A DNA stretch of 9,355 nt from an uncultured Methylobacillus sp. (GTDB lineage: Bacteria > Pseudomonadota > Gammaproteobacteria > Burkholderiales > Methylophilaceae), in contig CAMLDQ010000079.1 of the NCBI GenBank assembly GCA_946478965.1, forward strand, positions 1 to 9,355, in the 5' to 3' direction. Shown here one piece after another: positions 1-6,140 of this stretch. Position numbers and translations under genes: made by a program. Within the stretch, counting starts at the first letter, position 1. Each line of letters starts with the position of its first letter. The notes beneath the pieces were generated by a model that was not told the DNA's origin, did no database searches, and worked only from the letters and a program-made list of their open reading frames with translations.

Positions 1-104
1 TCCCAGGACACCTTGGCCCCGGCGGCAACTGCCGAGCCGCAGAAGGTCGCGGCCACCAGGGCGGCAATAATGGTCTGACGGGAATTGAACCGGATTGAAT
101 GCAT
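1..104 (-). CDS. PQQ-dependent alcohol dehydrogenase, N-terminal fragment (probable)
   Basis: Only the first 34 codons are inside the window; the gene continues beyond position 1. The start ATG (104-102) is preceded by AGGAGA (complement of 115-120) at good spacing. Residues 1-27 form a Sec signal peptide: basic N-region with R5 and R9, hydrophobic core around residues 12-21, and AVA at 25-27 before the cut. The mature protein begins A-G-A-K-V-S-W, with the next codon starting GA. This resembles the mature start of ExaA/PedE-type quinoprotein ethanol dehydrogenases (K-D-V-T-W-E-D-I). Such enzymes oxidise alcohols in the periplasm and pass electrons to a cytochrome c-550. The call rests on this short match plus context: a PedF-like cytochrome, a MxaJ/XoxJ-like protein and a MoxXY-like two-component system lie in the window. 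Another exported protein remains possible. Confidence 0.5.
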   Translation of the reverse strand, partial: MHSIRFNSRQTIIAALVAATFCGSAVAAGAKVSW

Positions 105-140
105 TGTTCTTTCGTCTCCTATGAATTGGTGTCGCTACGT

Positions 141-155
141 GCCCGAACACCGGGC
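141..155. promoter_or_regulatory. Inverted repeat in the leader of the 1-104 gene
   Basis: GCCCG (141-145) and CGGGC (151-155) flank the loop AACAC, about 37 bp upstream of the start codon of the exported dehydrogenase-like gene. It could be an operator or a small hairpin in the 5' leader. There is no match to a named regulator, so this is sequence structure only. Confidence 0.25.
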
Positions 156-256
156 CTCCCCATCCGTCTCGACAGGTCAGGCCAGTATAGGAACGCCCCA
201 AGCCATGGTCTCGGGAGCACCGCCCCGGCAAATGCGGAATTCTTCCCGGTGCTGTC

Positions 257-269
257 GGGCATATTGCCC
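257..269. promoter_or_regulatory. Inverted repeat GGGCA-TAT-TGCCC, candidate operator
   Basis: A perfect 5-bp-arm inverted repeat with a 3-bp spacer lies between the receptor terminator and the dehydrogenase-like gene. The only gene it could serve is the minus-strand gene starting at 104. Its size suits a dimeric regulator, but no specific protein is recognised. Confidence 0.25.
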
Positions 270-292
270 AACCGGACAGATTCCCGATTGAG

Positions 293-309
293 TGCCGTGG
301 CACCGCCAA
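293..309 (-). promoter_or_regulatory. Weak sigma-54-like promoter upstream of the 1-104 gene
   Basis: On the minus strand, TTTGGC and GGCA place GG (307-306) and GC (295-294) exactly 10 bases apart, as sigma-54 requires. The -24 element keeps TTGGC, but the bases between and the TT before GC are not consensus. It would start RNA about 175 bases upstream of the gene. This is much weaker than the motifs at 5661 and 8717 and may be chance. Confidence 0.2.
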
Positions 310-348
310 ATGGCCAAAGCCTTGAAGCGCATCAGGAGCCGCCAGGGC

Positions 349-374
349 AAAAAAAACGCCCTCCGAAGAGGGCG
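349..374 (-). terminator. Intrinsic terminator of the TonB receptor gene
   Basis: Read on the minus strand: CGCCCTC, loop TTCG, GAGGGCG, then eight T. The 7-bp GC-rich stem with an extra-stable UUCG tetraloop lies 36 bp past the receptor stop codon. It isolates the receptor from the dehydrogenase-like gene downstream, so that gene needs its own promoter within roughly 105-348. The rest of this gap holds the two inverted repeats and the weak sigma-54 motif listed separately. Confidence 0.9.
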
Positions 375-409
375 CAGGAGACAGGAAACCAGGGAATGTT
401 TCCAGAGAG

Positions 410-2776
410 TTATCGTCCAGCCGGTTTGCCGAATTCGTAGCGCACACCGACCCAGGCCGCGCGGGGAGCACCAGGCGCCACCAGCGCGGCGAAATCGTTG
501 TCGCCGCCCATGAAGGCCCCGTTGGCGGTGAAGTAGGTTTCACCCAGCATGCCGCCGGTGTAATACCGCTTGTCGAACAGATTATTGACCTTGGCAAACA
601 CCTGCCAGCCGGTATTGCCGAAGTTATAGCGGGTATCCATGTTGACCACGGCAAAGCCGCGCACCTTGGCACCCGCGCCCTGGTGATCGTTGTTCTCGTT
701 GCCGTGTGAATACTGGCTGGAGAAGGCGACGATGTTGGCACCGATGGCCCACTGCGGTAGCGCCTCCCACTCGCCGCGCAACTTCAGTTGATGACGCGGG
801 ATACCGGGAATGGAGTCCCCCTTGCCGACAAGAATCGTATCTCCTTCGCCATCGCTGCTGGTATCCACAGCACTGGAATTGACGTCATTGGCGATAGCGA
901 AATTGGACTGGAAGGTGGCCTTGATATAGCTGTAACCGGCAAACCAGCGGAACTTCCCCCATTCGCCGTTCAAGCCAAAATCGGCCCCTTGCCGGCGCGT
1001 CTTGCCGACGTTGGAAAAGTAGCCGGCCCCCGTGGAATTGGCGGCGATGAACTGGATATCGTCGCTATTCTCGGTACGGTACAGGCTGATGTTATAGCCG
1101 ATGTCGCTCGTCAGCTTGCCACGCACGCCGCCTTCAAAGGTCTTGGAAACCACCATGTCGAGCGGCGGATCGCCAGCCATGGCGTTGGGCAGCTTGCAAG
1201 GCTGGGCCGGGTTGGCACAGCCCAGTTCGATCGCTGTTGGTGCACGGCTGCCTTCGTTATAGCTGGCATAGAACGACAATGTCTTGGTCGGCGTAATAGC
1301 CAAGCCAATTGCCGGGTTGAAGCGCCGGAAATCATGGTTGCCGGTCAGTGACGCCGGATCGCTGGCGTCGGGAATCAGCCGGTCACGGTTCTCCACCCGG
1401 GTGTAGTTGTAGCGCCCCGACAGGGTCAGGTGATAGACATCATTGAACGAAAAGGTCTCGGTCGCGAACAGGCTCCAGGTCCGGTTCACCCCACGCAGAT
1501 CCACTTCGGCCTCGTCGCCGAACACGCCGATGCCATCGATGCCGCGGCCGCCATTGATGGTGCCGAACTCGGTAGATTGCTGGAAATCGCTCCGGCTGCG
1601 GTCATAGCCCAGCCCGGCGATGAACAGGTTCTTGTGGCCCAGCAAGTCCTGGTTGAAATTGATCTGCCCGGTAACGCCATAGCCGATGCGCCGGGATTTG
1701 CTGCGATTAAGTGCTCCGCCACAGGAAATCTCAGCGTCGCCCTCGTTCGCGCCAGGCACGCAATTGCTCAGATTAAAAGCGGCATCATCCGGGTTGATGT
1801 CATCATTGATATCGCCATTCAGGGTTCGGGTACGCACGTTGCGGTAGTAGGCATTGACGCTGAGCATGGTGGCATCATCAAACCAGTGGCTTCCGTTGAA
1901 ATTAAGGAAGGCCATCTTGTTAACCGTCTGATCCGGCTTGGTATTGATTGTGTTCCACCCCTGGGTGCTCAGAAACTCCCTTTGCACCAGGCCATTGCCG
2001 ACGAGGTTGTTATCGGCCAGCGACATGGTCAGGCTGAGATCGGTTGCTTCGTTTCGCCAGCCCAATTGACCAAACATCTGGCGCACTTTGGAGGGCGACG
2101 CATCGCGCCAGCCGTCTTCATCGAAATAGTTACCGGCCAGGAAATAGTCCACGCCATTGGCTGCCACGCCGCCATACTCGGCCTGCGTGTTGTAGCGCCC
2201 CCAGGAACCACCGGAGAATTCCACGGCGCCACCCCGGTGCGTATAGCCGCGCTTGGTCTGCATTGAAATGGCACCACCCAGCGTATTGAGGCCGAACATC
2301 GGGTTGGACCCAGGCATCAGCGACATGTTGGCCAGTGCGTTCATCGGGATCAGGTCCCAGCTCACCACGTCACCGAACGCTTCATTGATGCGTACGCCAT
2401 CCTGGTACACCGACAGGCCCTGCGGCGTGCCAAGCAACGGCGAGGCCGCGAAGCCGCGGAAATTGACATTGGGCTGAAACGGATTGCCCTGGGTTTCATT
2501 GACGTTCACGCCCGTCATGTTCTGCGCCATGAAGTCTGCGATGGTCAGACTGCGCTGCTCTTCCAGGGCCTTGCCCTTGACCGTCTGCACATTGGCCGGC
2601 ACCTTTTCAACCGGCAAACCAATACCGTACAGCGGTGTAGTGCCGACGATCTCGACCGTCGGCAACAAGGCTGCCGGCTCCGCGCCGACCCCTTGATAAG
2701 CAGCCATTACCGCCAGCGCCAGCCAGCGCGGACGAAAGCGCGAGCCCCCGCCCCCCGCAGCGAAATGCAACTTCAT
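410..2776 (-). CDS. TonB-dependent outer-membrane receptor
   Basis: A 788-residue outer-membrane active transporter. I place the start at 2776 (MKLHF) because CGGAGA lies six bases upstream; the frame stays open 40 codons further up but without such a site. Residues 1-32 form a signal peptide with an unusual AAGGGGS stretch before the hydrophobic core. P-T-V-E-I-V (39-44) could be the TonB box. The plug spans about 55-175, with PANVQTV, NPFQPNVNFRGF (98-109), QGLSVYQDGVRINEAFGD and GSNPMFGLNTLGGAI. The rest is a beta-barrel ending VGVRYEF plus a short GKPAGR tail. Receptors with this plug occur near PQQ-dependent dehydrogenases; PQQ, lanthanide complexes and other chelates are possible ligands, but none can be read from sequence. 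It is divergent from the two-component genes, suggesting local control. Family certain, substrate unknown. Confidence 0.93.
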   Translation of the reverse strand: MKLHFAAGGGGSRFRPRWLALAVMAAYQGVGAEPAALLPTVEIVGTTPLYGIGLPVEKVPANVQTVKGKALEEQRSLTIADFMAQNMTGVNVNETQGNPFQPNVNFRGFAASPLLGTPQGLSVYQDGVRINEAFGDVVSWDLIPMNALANMSLMPGSNPMFGLNTLGGAISMQTKRGYTHRGGAVEFSGGSWGRYNTQAEYGGVAANGVDYFLAGNYFDEDGWRDASPSKVRQMFGQLGWRNEATDLSLTMSLADNNLVGNGLVQREFLSTQGWNTINTKPDQTVNKMAFLNFNGSHWFDDATMLSVNAYYRNVRTRTLNGDINDDINPDDAAFNLSNCVPGANEGDAEISCGGALNRSKSRRIGYGVTGQINFNQDLLGHKNLFIAGLGYDRSRSDFQQSTEFGTINGGRGIDGIGVFGDEAEVDLRGVNRTWSLFATETFSFNDVYHLTLSGRYNYTRVENRDRLIPDASDPASLTGNHDFRRFNPAIGLAITPTKTLSFYASYNEGSRAPTAIELGCANPAQPCKLPNAMAGDPPLDMVVSKTFEGGVRGKLTSDIGYNISLYRTENSDDIQFIAANSTGAGYFSNVGKTRRQGADFGLNGEWGKFRWFAGYSYIKATFQSNFAIANDVNSSAVDTSSDGEGDTILVGKGDSIPGIPRHQLKLRGEWEALPQWAIGANIVAFSSQYSHGNENNDHQGAGAKVRGFAVVNMDTRYNFGNTGWQVFAKVNNLFDKRYYTGGMLGETYFTANGAFMGGDNDFAALVAPGAPRAAWVGVRYEFGKPAGR

Positions 2777-2823
2777 ATAGTCTCCGAAAACCTTGGGAAT
2801 AATTAGGTATGCCAATTTTCCAG

Positions 2824-2872
2824 GAATCCCGGCCCTGAATCCCGGGAAATCTTCCCGCCGTTCGGATATCCG
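2824..2872. promoter_or_regulatory. Cluster of repeats and palindromes in the receptor/kinase intergenic region
   Basis: Within 49 bp of the divergent promoter region lie a direct repeat GAATCCCGG (2824-2832 and 2837-2845, 13-bp period), a perfect inverted repeat CGGGAA-ATC-TTCCCG (2843-2857) and a perfect palindrome CGGATATCCG (2863-2872). The block is just upstream of the receptor start at 2776 and about 160 bp upstream of the kinase start. It is a good candidate binding region for the adjacent response regulator or another dimeric protein. I could not place a convincing -35/-10 pair; TATAAA at 2985-2990 is a possible -10 for the kinase gene. Confidence 0.45.
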
Positions 2873-3033
2873 CATAACAATGTGGTCCGGGAGCACCGAT
2901 TCAGACAGCCCGGGATGGCAAGATTGCTACGATCACATTGACCAGCGCACTTGGTACTTGCGACCAAACCGATTCGCGACCGGGTATAAAAACTGCTGGA
3001 TAAATACTTTCAACTTTTGCAAACCCCTCCCAC

Positions 3034-4341
3034 GTGGATCTCAGAAGACGTCTGGTCGGTTATCTTGGCGCCCTGCTCGCCGGCTTGTTCCTGATGGCAC
3101 TGCTCGTAAACCTCTACTCGCTACGTAGCGACATCAATGCAGAGGTTGCCGCCTCGGAACGACTGGCGAAAATCCTGCTGGATGCCAGCAGTCTGGATCA
3201 CCACCAACCACCAGAAGAGGCACTAGCGCGCCTGCGTGCACTGATTGATAGCGCCCCGTTGCGCCACTTGCGCATTTCGGTCGAAGAACCCGATGGCCCG
3301 GCGCCCACCGATGCAAGCTTCATTCAGCTTGCCCAGATGCTGGGCATCACGCCGCCGCAAAGCCCGGTCAAGCAGGTCAAACTGGGTCAGCAAACACTGT
3401 ATATCGCCCCCAACCCCGGCTCGGAAATCGACGAACGCCTGGGTGACACCGTTCGCCTGTGCATCACCTTGTTGCTCTTTTCTGGAGCGACACTTCTGGT
3501 CGCCTGGTGGTCTGCCGACCGGGCCCTGGCGCCGGTACGCGAACTGGAGGCCGGCCTGCAACGACTGGCCGACGGCGAGCCAGATGCCGCCTTGCCCCCA
3601 TTCGATCTGCGGGAATTTAGGCAGGTGGCCGGCGCCATCGACCAACTGGCATCGGCGCTCAACAGCTCCCGGGCAGCGCAAAAACAACTGGCCAGACAAT
3701 TGATCCAGGTTCAGGAAGAAGAGCGCCGGACCTTGGCAAGGGAATTGCATGATGAGACCGGTCAAACGCTGACTGCCATCGGTGTGACGGCAGCATTTCT
3801 CGAACGCAATGCCGGCACGCTCGACAGCCAACGGATTGTCGAATGCGCTCAGGAACTGCGGCGTGACGTGCGGACCAATGGCGAGCAGCTACGCGTAATG
3901 CTCAAGCGACTACGCCCTCATGGCATGGATGCCGAGGGCGTTGCCGGGGCATTGCGCGAACTGATTGCCAGTTGGCAGCAGCGGGATGTCGGTATCGATT
4001 TTCGATTGGAGATTCCTGCCCGGCTGCCGGCAATGAGAGAGGAACAGGCATTGGTGTTGTATCGCGTTGTTCAGGAAGCCCTGACCAACGCCGTGCGCCA
4101 TAGCGAGGCACGCCACTGCATCGTAAGGATTCATGCGGAGAATGGAAATTTGCACCTGCAGATTGACGACGACGGCAAGGGACTGCCCAGCGCAGGGGAA
4201 ACCCGACGCGGCGGCCTGTTGGGCATAGAAGAACGTCTGGAAATGGTGCAAGGACGATTGGAACTGCAAACCGGGCAACCGACCGGCCTGCATCTGCGAG
4301 TTGTTTTGCCCTTGAACGAGGCACAGGAGAAGGAAGCATGA
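3034..4341 (+). CDS. MoxY-like membrane sensor histidine kinase
   Basis: A 435-residue sensor kinase of the HisKA_3 (NarX/UhpB) class. The start is GTG at 3034 with no clear ribosome site. The frame is closed by TAA at 3001, and the next ATG (3094) would cut into the first membrane segment, so GTG is preferred. Membrane helices lie at about 8-28 and 142-160. The periplasmic part between (S-E-R-L-A-K-I-L-L-D, then R-H-L-R-I) resembles the LapD/MoxY N-terminal domain. A HAMP-like stretch follows (161-215), then a coiled coil running into E-E-E-R-R-T-L-A-R-E-L-H-D with phosphoacceptor His239. The ATPase shows N352 (N box), D-D-D-G-K-G-L (378-384) and G-G-L-L-G-I (393-398). Its stop overlaps the next gene. 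MoxXY controls methanol oxidation in Paracoccus; an equivalent alcohol or cofactor role here is inference. The signal is unknown. Confidence 0.9.
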   Translation: MDLRRRLVGYLGALLAGLFLMALLVNLYSLRSDINAEVAASERLAKILLDASSLDHHQPPEEALARLRALIDSAPLRHLRISVEEPDGPAPTDASFIQLAQMLGITPPQSPVKQVKLGQQTLYIAPNPGSEIDERLGDTVRLCITLLLFSGATLLVAWWSADRALAPVRELEAGLQRLADGEPDAALPPFDLREFRQVAGAIDQLASALNSSRAAQKQLARQLIQVQEEERRTLARELHDETGQTLTAIGVTAAFLERNAGTLDSQRIVECAQELRRDVRTNGEQLRVMLKRLRPHGMDAEGVAGALRELIASWQQRDVGIDFRLEIPARLPAMREEQALVLYRVVQEALTNAVRHSEARHCIVRIHAENGNLHLQIDDDGKGLPSAGETRRGGLLGIEERLEMVQGRLELQTGQPTGLHLRVVLPLNEAQEKEA

Positions 4342-4985
4342 TTCGTGTAATTCTGGTCGATGACCACGCCGTGGTACGTACGGGATATCACCGCTTGCTT
4401 GATGCCGAGCCGGGGATTCAGGTAATCGGCGAGGCTGCCACCGCCGACGAGGCAAATGCACTGGTGGTGCGCGTCGAGCCCGACGTAGCGCTGGTTGACC
4501 TCAGCCTCAAGGGCAGCAGCGGCATAGAAGCGATACGCGGCATGCTCGCCAGGCACCCACGGTTGAGGGTATTGGTTCTCTCGATGCATGACAGCGCCGG
4601 CCATGTGACCCAGGCGCTGCGCAGCGGTGCCCACGGCTACCTGACAAAATACTGCGAACCGGATGACGTGATCAGCGGCATCCGGCGCATCGCAGCCGGC
4701 AAGCGAGTCTTTTCCCCCGAAATTGCCGAAGTACTGGCCCGCGAAGCCATCGAAGGCGATGCCCCACTGGCCAACCTAACCCCGCGCGAATTCGAGGTCC
4801 TGCGCATGCTGGTACAGGGCGAATCGGCAGGCGACATCGCCAATTCCATGCATCTCTCACCCAAGACCGTCCTCAACTATCTTTCGCTGATTCGCCAGAA
4901 GCTGGATGCCGACAGCGACTTCAAACTGTTGCACCTGGCAGCACGCCACGGATTGGTGGACATCAGCAGTACAATTGAGGCATAA
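4338..4985 (+). CDS. NarL/FixJ-family response regulator (MoxX-like)
   Basis: A 215-residue DNA-binding response regulator, the evident partner of the kinase. Its ATG overlaps the kinase stop by 4 bp (ATGA), with GGAGAAGGA just upstream, so the two are translationally coupled. The receiver domain (1-120) has D8, D9, phosphoacceptor D54 (A-L-V-D-L-S-L-K), S82 and K104. The LuxR-type helix-turn-helix spans about 147-207: L-T-P-R-E-F-E-V-L, then D-I-A-N-S-M-H-L-S-P-K-T-V with N-Y as recognition region. All phosphorylation residues are intact. Likely targets are the divergent receptor, the following cytochrome c and perhaps the dehydrogenase; candidate sites are the palindromes at 2824-2872 and the GTCCGGAA repeats at 5004-5035. 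Confidence 0.93.
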   Translation: MIRVILVDDHAVVRTGYHRLLDAEPGIQVIGEAATADEANALVVRVEPDVALVDLSLKGSSGIEAIRGMLARHPRLRVLVLSMHDSAGHVTQALRSGAHGYLTKYCEPDDVISGIRRIAAGKRVFSPEIAEVLAREAIEGDAPLANLTPREFEVLRMLVQGESAGDIANSMHLSPKTVLNYLSLIRQKLDADSDFKLLHLAARHGLVDISSTIEA

Positions 4986-5003
4986 GGATTACAACGATTT
5001 ATC

Positions 5004-5035
5004 GTCCGGAATACCGATTCCCTTCGGGTCCGGAA
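5004..5035. promoter_or_regulatory. GTCCGGAA direct repeats upstream of cytochrome c
   Basis: GTCCGGAA occurs at 5004-5011 and 5028-5035, 24 bp apart, between the response regulator stop and the cytochrome start. Between them GGAAT-ACCG-ATTCC (5008-5021) is a perfect short inverted repeat. The palindromic core TCCGGA recurs in other intergenic regions of the window. It may be a regulator site giving the cytochrome extra control inside the operon. Confidence 0.35.
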
Positions 5036-5070
5036 AACCACTTCAACAACCGCTCATCAGGAGGAAAGCA

Positions 5071-5448
5071 ATGTTTAAAAACCGAATTCTCGTCAGCCTG
5101 CTGGCTTGCAGCCTGTTCAGCCCGCTCGCCATGGCCGATGCCAAAAAAGACACCGAAATGCTCAAGCTGGCCACCACCAGCGGCTGCATGACCTGCCACA
5201 GCATCGAAACTGGCAAGCCGGGCCCGGATGGCATGAAGCCGATCGGCCCCGCTTGGAGCGATGTTGCCAAGCAGTATAAGGGCAAGCCTGGCGCTTCCGA
5301 ATTCCTTACCCGCGTCGTTCTGGAAGGCTCCAATCCCTACAGCAGCCACTGGAAGGGCAAGGTTAGCGGTCTCTCCATGCCGCCCAACGCTGTCGCCATT
5401 ACCGAAGGCAACGCACGCCAGCTGGTCAATTGGATCCTGGCCATGTAA
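5071..5448 (+). CDS. Exported class I cytochrome c (c551-like)
   Basis: A 125-residue periplasmic monohaem electron carrier. The start at 5071 has AGGAGG (5059-5064) at ideal spacing; the frame is open further upstream but that part overlaps the regulator gene and is unlikely to be translated. The signal peptide ends near L-A-M-A-D (19-23). The haem site is C39-M-T-C42-H43, and the sixth ligand is probably Met103 in S-M-P-P-N. The order C-x-x-C-H, P-I-G-P-A-W, W-K-G, S-M-P-P-N, W-I-L matches cytochrome c551/c552, with a few extra residues after the haem motif (GKPGPDGMK). It lies 85 bp after the response regulator and may share its transcript. It could accept electrons from the dehydrogenase or link PedF to the terminal oxidase; the partner cannot be proved here. 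Confidence 0.92.
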   Translation: MFKNRILVSLLACSLFSPLAMADAKKDTEMLKLATTSGCMTCHSIETGKPGPDGMKPIGPAWSDVAKQYKGKPGASEFLTRVVLEGSNPYSSHWKGKVSGLSMPPNAVAITEGNARQLVNWILAM

Positions 5449-5471
5449 TTCCGGCCAATGCCAGAACAACC

Positions 5472-5497
5472 AACCGGCCCAGGTGGCCGGTTTTTTT
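5472..5497 (+). terminator. Intrinsic terminator after cytochrome c
   Basis: AACCGGCC, loop CAGGT, GGCCGGTT followed by a run of T (5491-5497). The stem is a perfect 8 bp and begins 24 bp after the cytochrome stop. It ends the kinase-regulator-cytochrome unit and shows that the next intergenic element has its own promoter. Confidence 0.92.
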
Positions 5498-5526
5498 ATG
5501 CCCAACCCACTTGAAGCAACAATCCT

Positions 5527-5579
5527 GTGCTCCAGTGCTGAACAGATGTTCCGGATTTGACCAAGAACAGGCACGAACA
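5527..5579. promoter_or_regulatory. Candidate upstream activating sequence for the 5661 sigma-54 promoter
   Basis: GTGCT (5527-5531), eight bases, GAACA (5540-5544), the latter forming the inverted repeat GAACA-GA-TGTTC (5540-5551). Two further GAACA units follow at 5565-5569 and 5575-5579. The same GTGCT-N8-GAACA arrangement occurs at 8878-8895 upstream of the other sigma-54 promoter. At about 85-135 bp from the -24 element, this is where enhancer-binding proteins usually bind. The regulator starting at 8931 is the natural candidate (inference). Confidence 0.45.
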
Positions 5580-5608
5580 AGGCAAATGCACCGCCCTAAC
5601 AAAAACAA

Positions 5609-5621
5609 CATGCAATTGATT
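5609..5621 (-). promoter_or_regulatory. IHF-like site
   Basis: On the minus strand AATCAATTGCATG matches WATCAA-N4-TTR except at one base, and it sits in a markedly A/T-rich stretch (about 5600-5640). It lies between the proposed activator sites and the sigma-54 promoter, the usual place for an IHF bend. Support comes from motif and position only. Confidence 0.4.
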
Positions 5622-5660
5622 AATATAAACTTTTTCAGAAAACGACAAATCCGGAATAGC

Positions 5661-5676
5661 TGGCACACGGCGTGCA
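5661..5676 (+). promoter_or_regulatory. Sigma-54 promoter
   Basis: TGGCAC-ACGGCG-TGCA has GG (5662-5663) and GC (5674-5675) exactly 10 bases apart with a perfect TGGCAC -24 block and TGCA at -12. The one weak point is G instead of T at the base two before GC. Transcription would begin near 5687. No protein gene starts immediately downstream; the first strong terminator is at 5984-6009. Confidence 0.65.
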
Positions 5677-5924
5677 CTCTTTATGGCAAAGAAACGACAG
5701 ATATCAGCGCCAAACCGTGCCAACCACCTGTCAAGCAAGCATTTTTCTGAACCACAACCAGGAAGATTGAATACATACATGCTTTACGCCTCGCCCGGCG
5801 CCGCCAGTAATCGGCATTAGCCAGATTCAGCGTCGCCCAGAGGATCAGCTTGAAACCGAATTGATGACGCCCAGACAGGTCTGAGCCGCGATGTAAGCGG
5901 CGGCCCTGAGGAACGAACAAAAAA

Positions 5925-5984
5925 ATGGGCGCATCTAACCCTGCATCTCCTCCACTGGCCCATAAGTTTGCGGGCAACTCTTAG
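5925..5984 (+). CDS. Possible 19-residue small ORF inside the putative sRNA
   Basis: ATG at 5925 with GAGGA 12 bases upstream and a TAG whose last base is the first base of the terminator stem. It encodes MGASNPASPPLAHKFAGNS. It has no hydrophobic segment, no PqqA-like E-x-x-x-Y motif and no family I know. The long spacing makes translation uncertain. If real, the RNA would be dual-function or the ORF would be a leader peptide controlling the terminator. Confidence 0.2.
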   Translation: MGASNPASPPLAHKFAGNS

Positions 5985-6009
5985 GGGGCGGGCAACCGCC
6001 CCCCTTTTT
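5984..6009 (+). terminator. Strong intrinsic terminator with GNRA loop
   Basis: GGGGGCGG, loop GCAA, CCGCCCCC, then C and five T. It is a perfect 8-bp GC stem. It sits 420 bp after the previous gene, which already has its own terminator, so it must serve another transcript, most simply one from the sigma-54 promoter at 5661. It also lies only 11 bp before the ORF at 6021, so an attenuator role is possible. Confidence 0.88.
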
Positions 6010-6020
6010 CTGGAGACACG

Positions 6021-6140
6021 ATGAACGAGCATGTCAACCAAAGCGCCAGCGGGTTCGTTTTTACTCCTGAAACGCAGACATGGCTTGGAGTTGATGTTTT
6101 AACAGTTGGGCAGTCGTTTCACCAACTGCGATTCACCTAG
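6021..6140 (+). CDS. Hypothetical 39-residue protein
   Basis: ATG at 6021 is preceded by TGGAGA at good spacing, and the frame ends at TAG 6138-6140. The peptide starts MNEHVNQSASGFVFTPETQT and is soluble-looking, with no signal peptide, membrane helix or cysteine. It is not a recognised family. The good ribosome site directly after the 5984-6009 terminator is its main support. It could instead be the remnant of a longer gene or chance. The 95 bases between it and the next cytochrome show no clear promoter. Confidence 0.3.
   Translation: MNEHVNQSASGFVFTPETQTWLGVDVLTVGQSFHQLRFT

Larger units (their letters stand above)
5687..6009 (+). ncRNA. Putative sigma-54-dependent small RNA or short leader transcript
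   Basis: This is the interval between the predicted sigma-54 start and a strong intrinsic terminator, about 320 nt, containing no ORF that looks like a known gene. It can form a local hairpin GCCGC-N7-GCGGC (5885-5901). It also contains an A-rich segment (about 5911-5925) that could bind Hfq, and an unpaired-looking CTCCTCC stretch (5947-5953) complementary to Shine-Dalgarno sequences. It matches no RNA family I recognise. It could also be a leader for the genes at 6021 and 6236 with conditional termination. Existence is inferred from the promoter and terminator alone. Confidence 0.4.

Noticed and set aside
788..2266. Long plus-strand open frames (788-1351 and 1430-2266) opposite the TonB receptor gene
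   Set aside because: They are antisense frames kept open by the codon bias of the receptor gene. They have no convincing start sites and the translations show no family features.
3223..3831. Minus-strand open frame opposite the histidine kinase
   Set aside because: Shadow of the kinase gene; no ribosome site or recognisable domain.
5683..5820. 45-codon plus-strand frame starting at ATG 5683
   Set aside because: Its ATG lies slightly upstream of the predicted transcription start and has no ribosome site.
5681..5977. Minus-strand open frames in the intergenic region (5681-5977 and 5817-6041)
   Set aside because: They overlap each other and the sigma-54/terminator structure on the other strand, lack good ribosome sites and resemble nothing known.
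6091..6104. FNR/Anr-like box upstream of cytochrome c552 (TTGATGTTTTAACA)
   Set aside because: Only the left half fits TTGAT-N4-ATCAA; the right half is a poor match.
5925..6140. Possibility that a small ORF here is PqqA, the PQQ precursor peptide
   Set aside because: Neither the 19- nor the 39-residue peptide contains the required E-x-x-x-Y motif, and no other pqq gene is adjacent.
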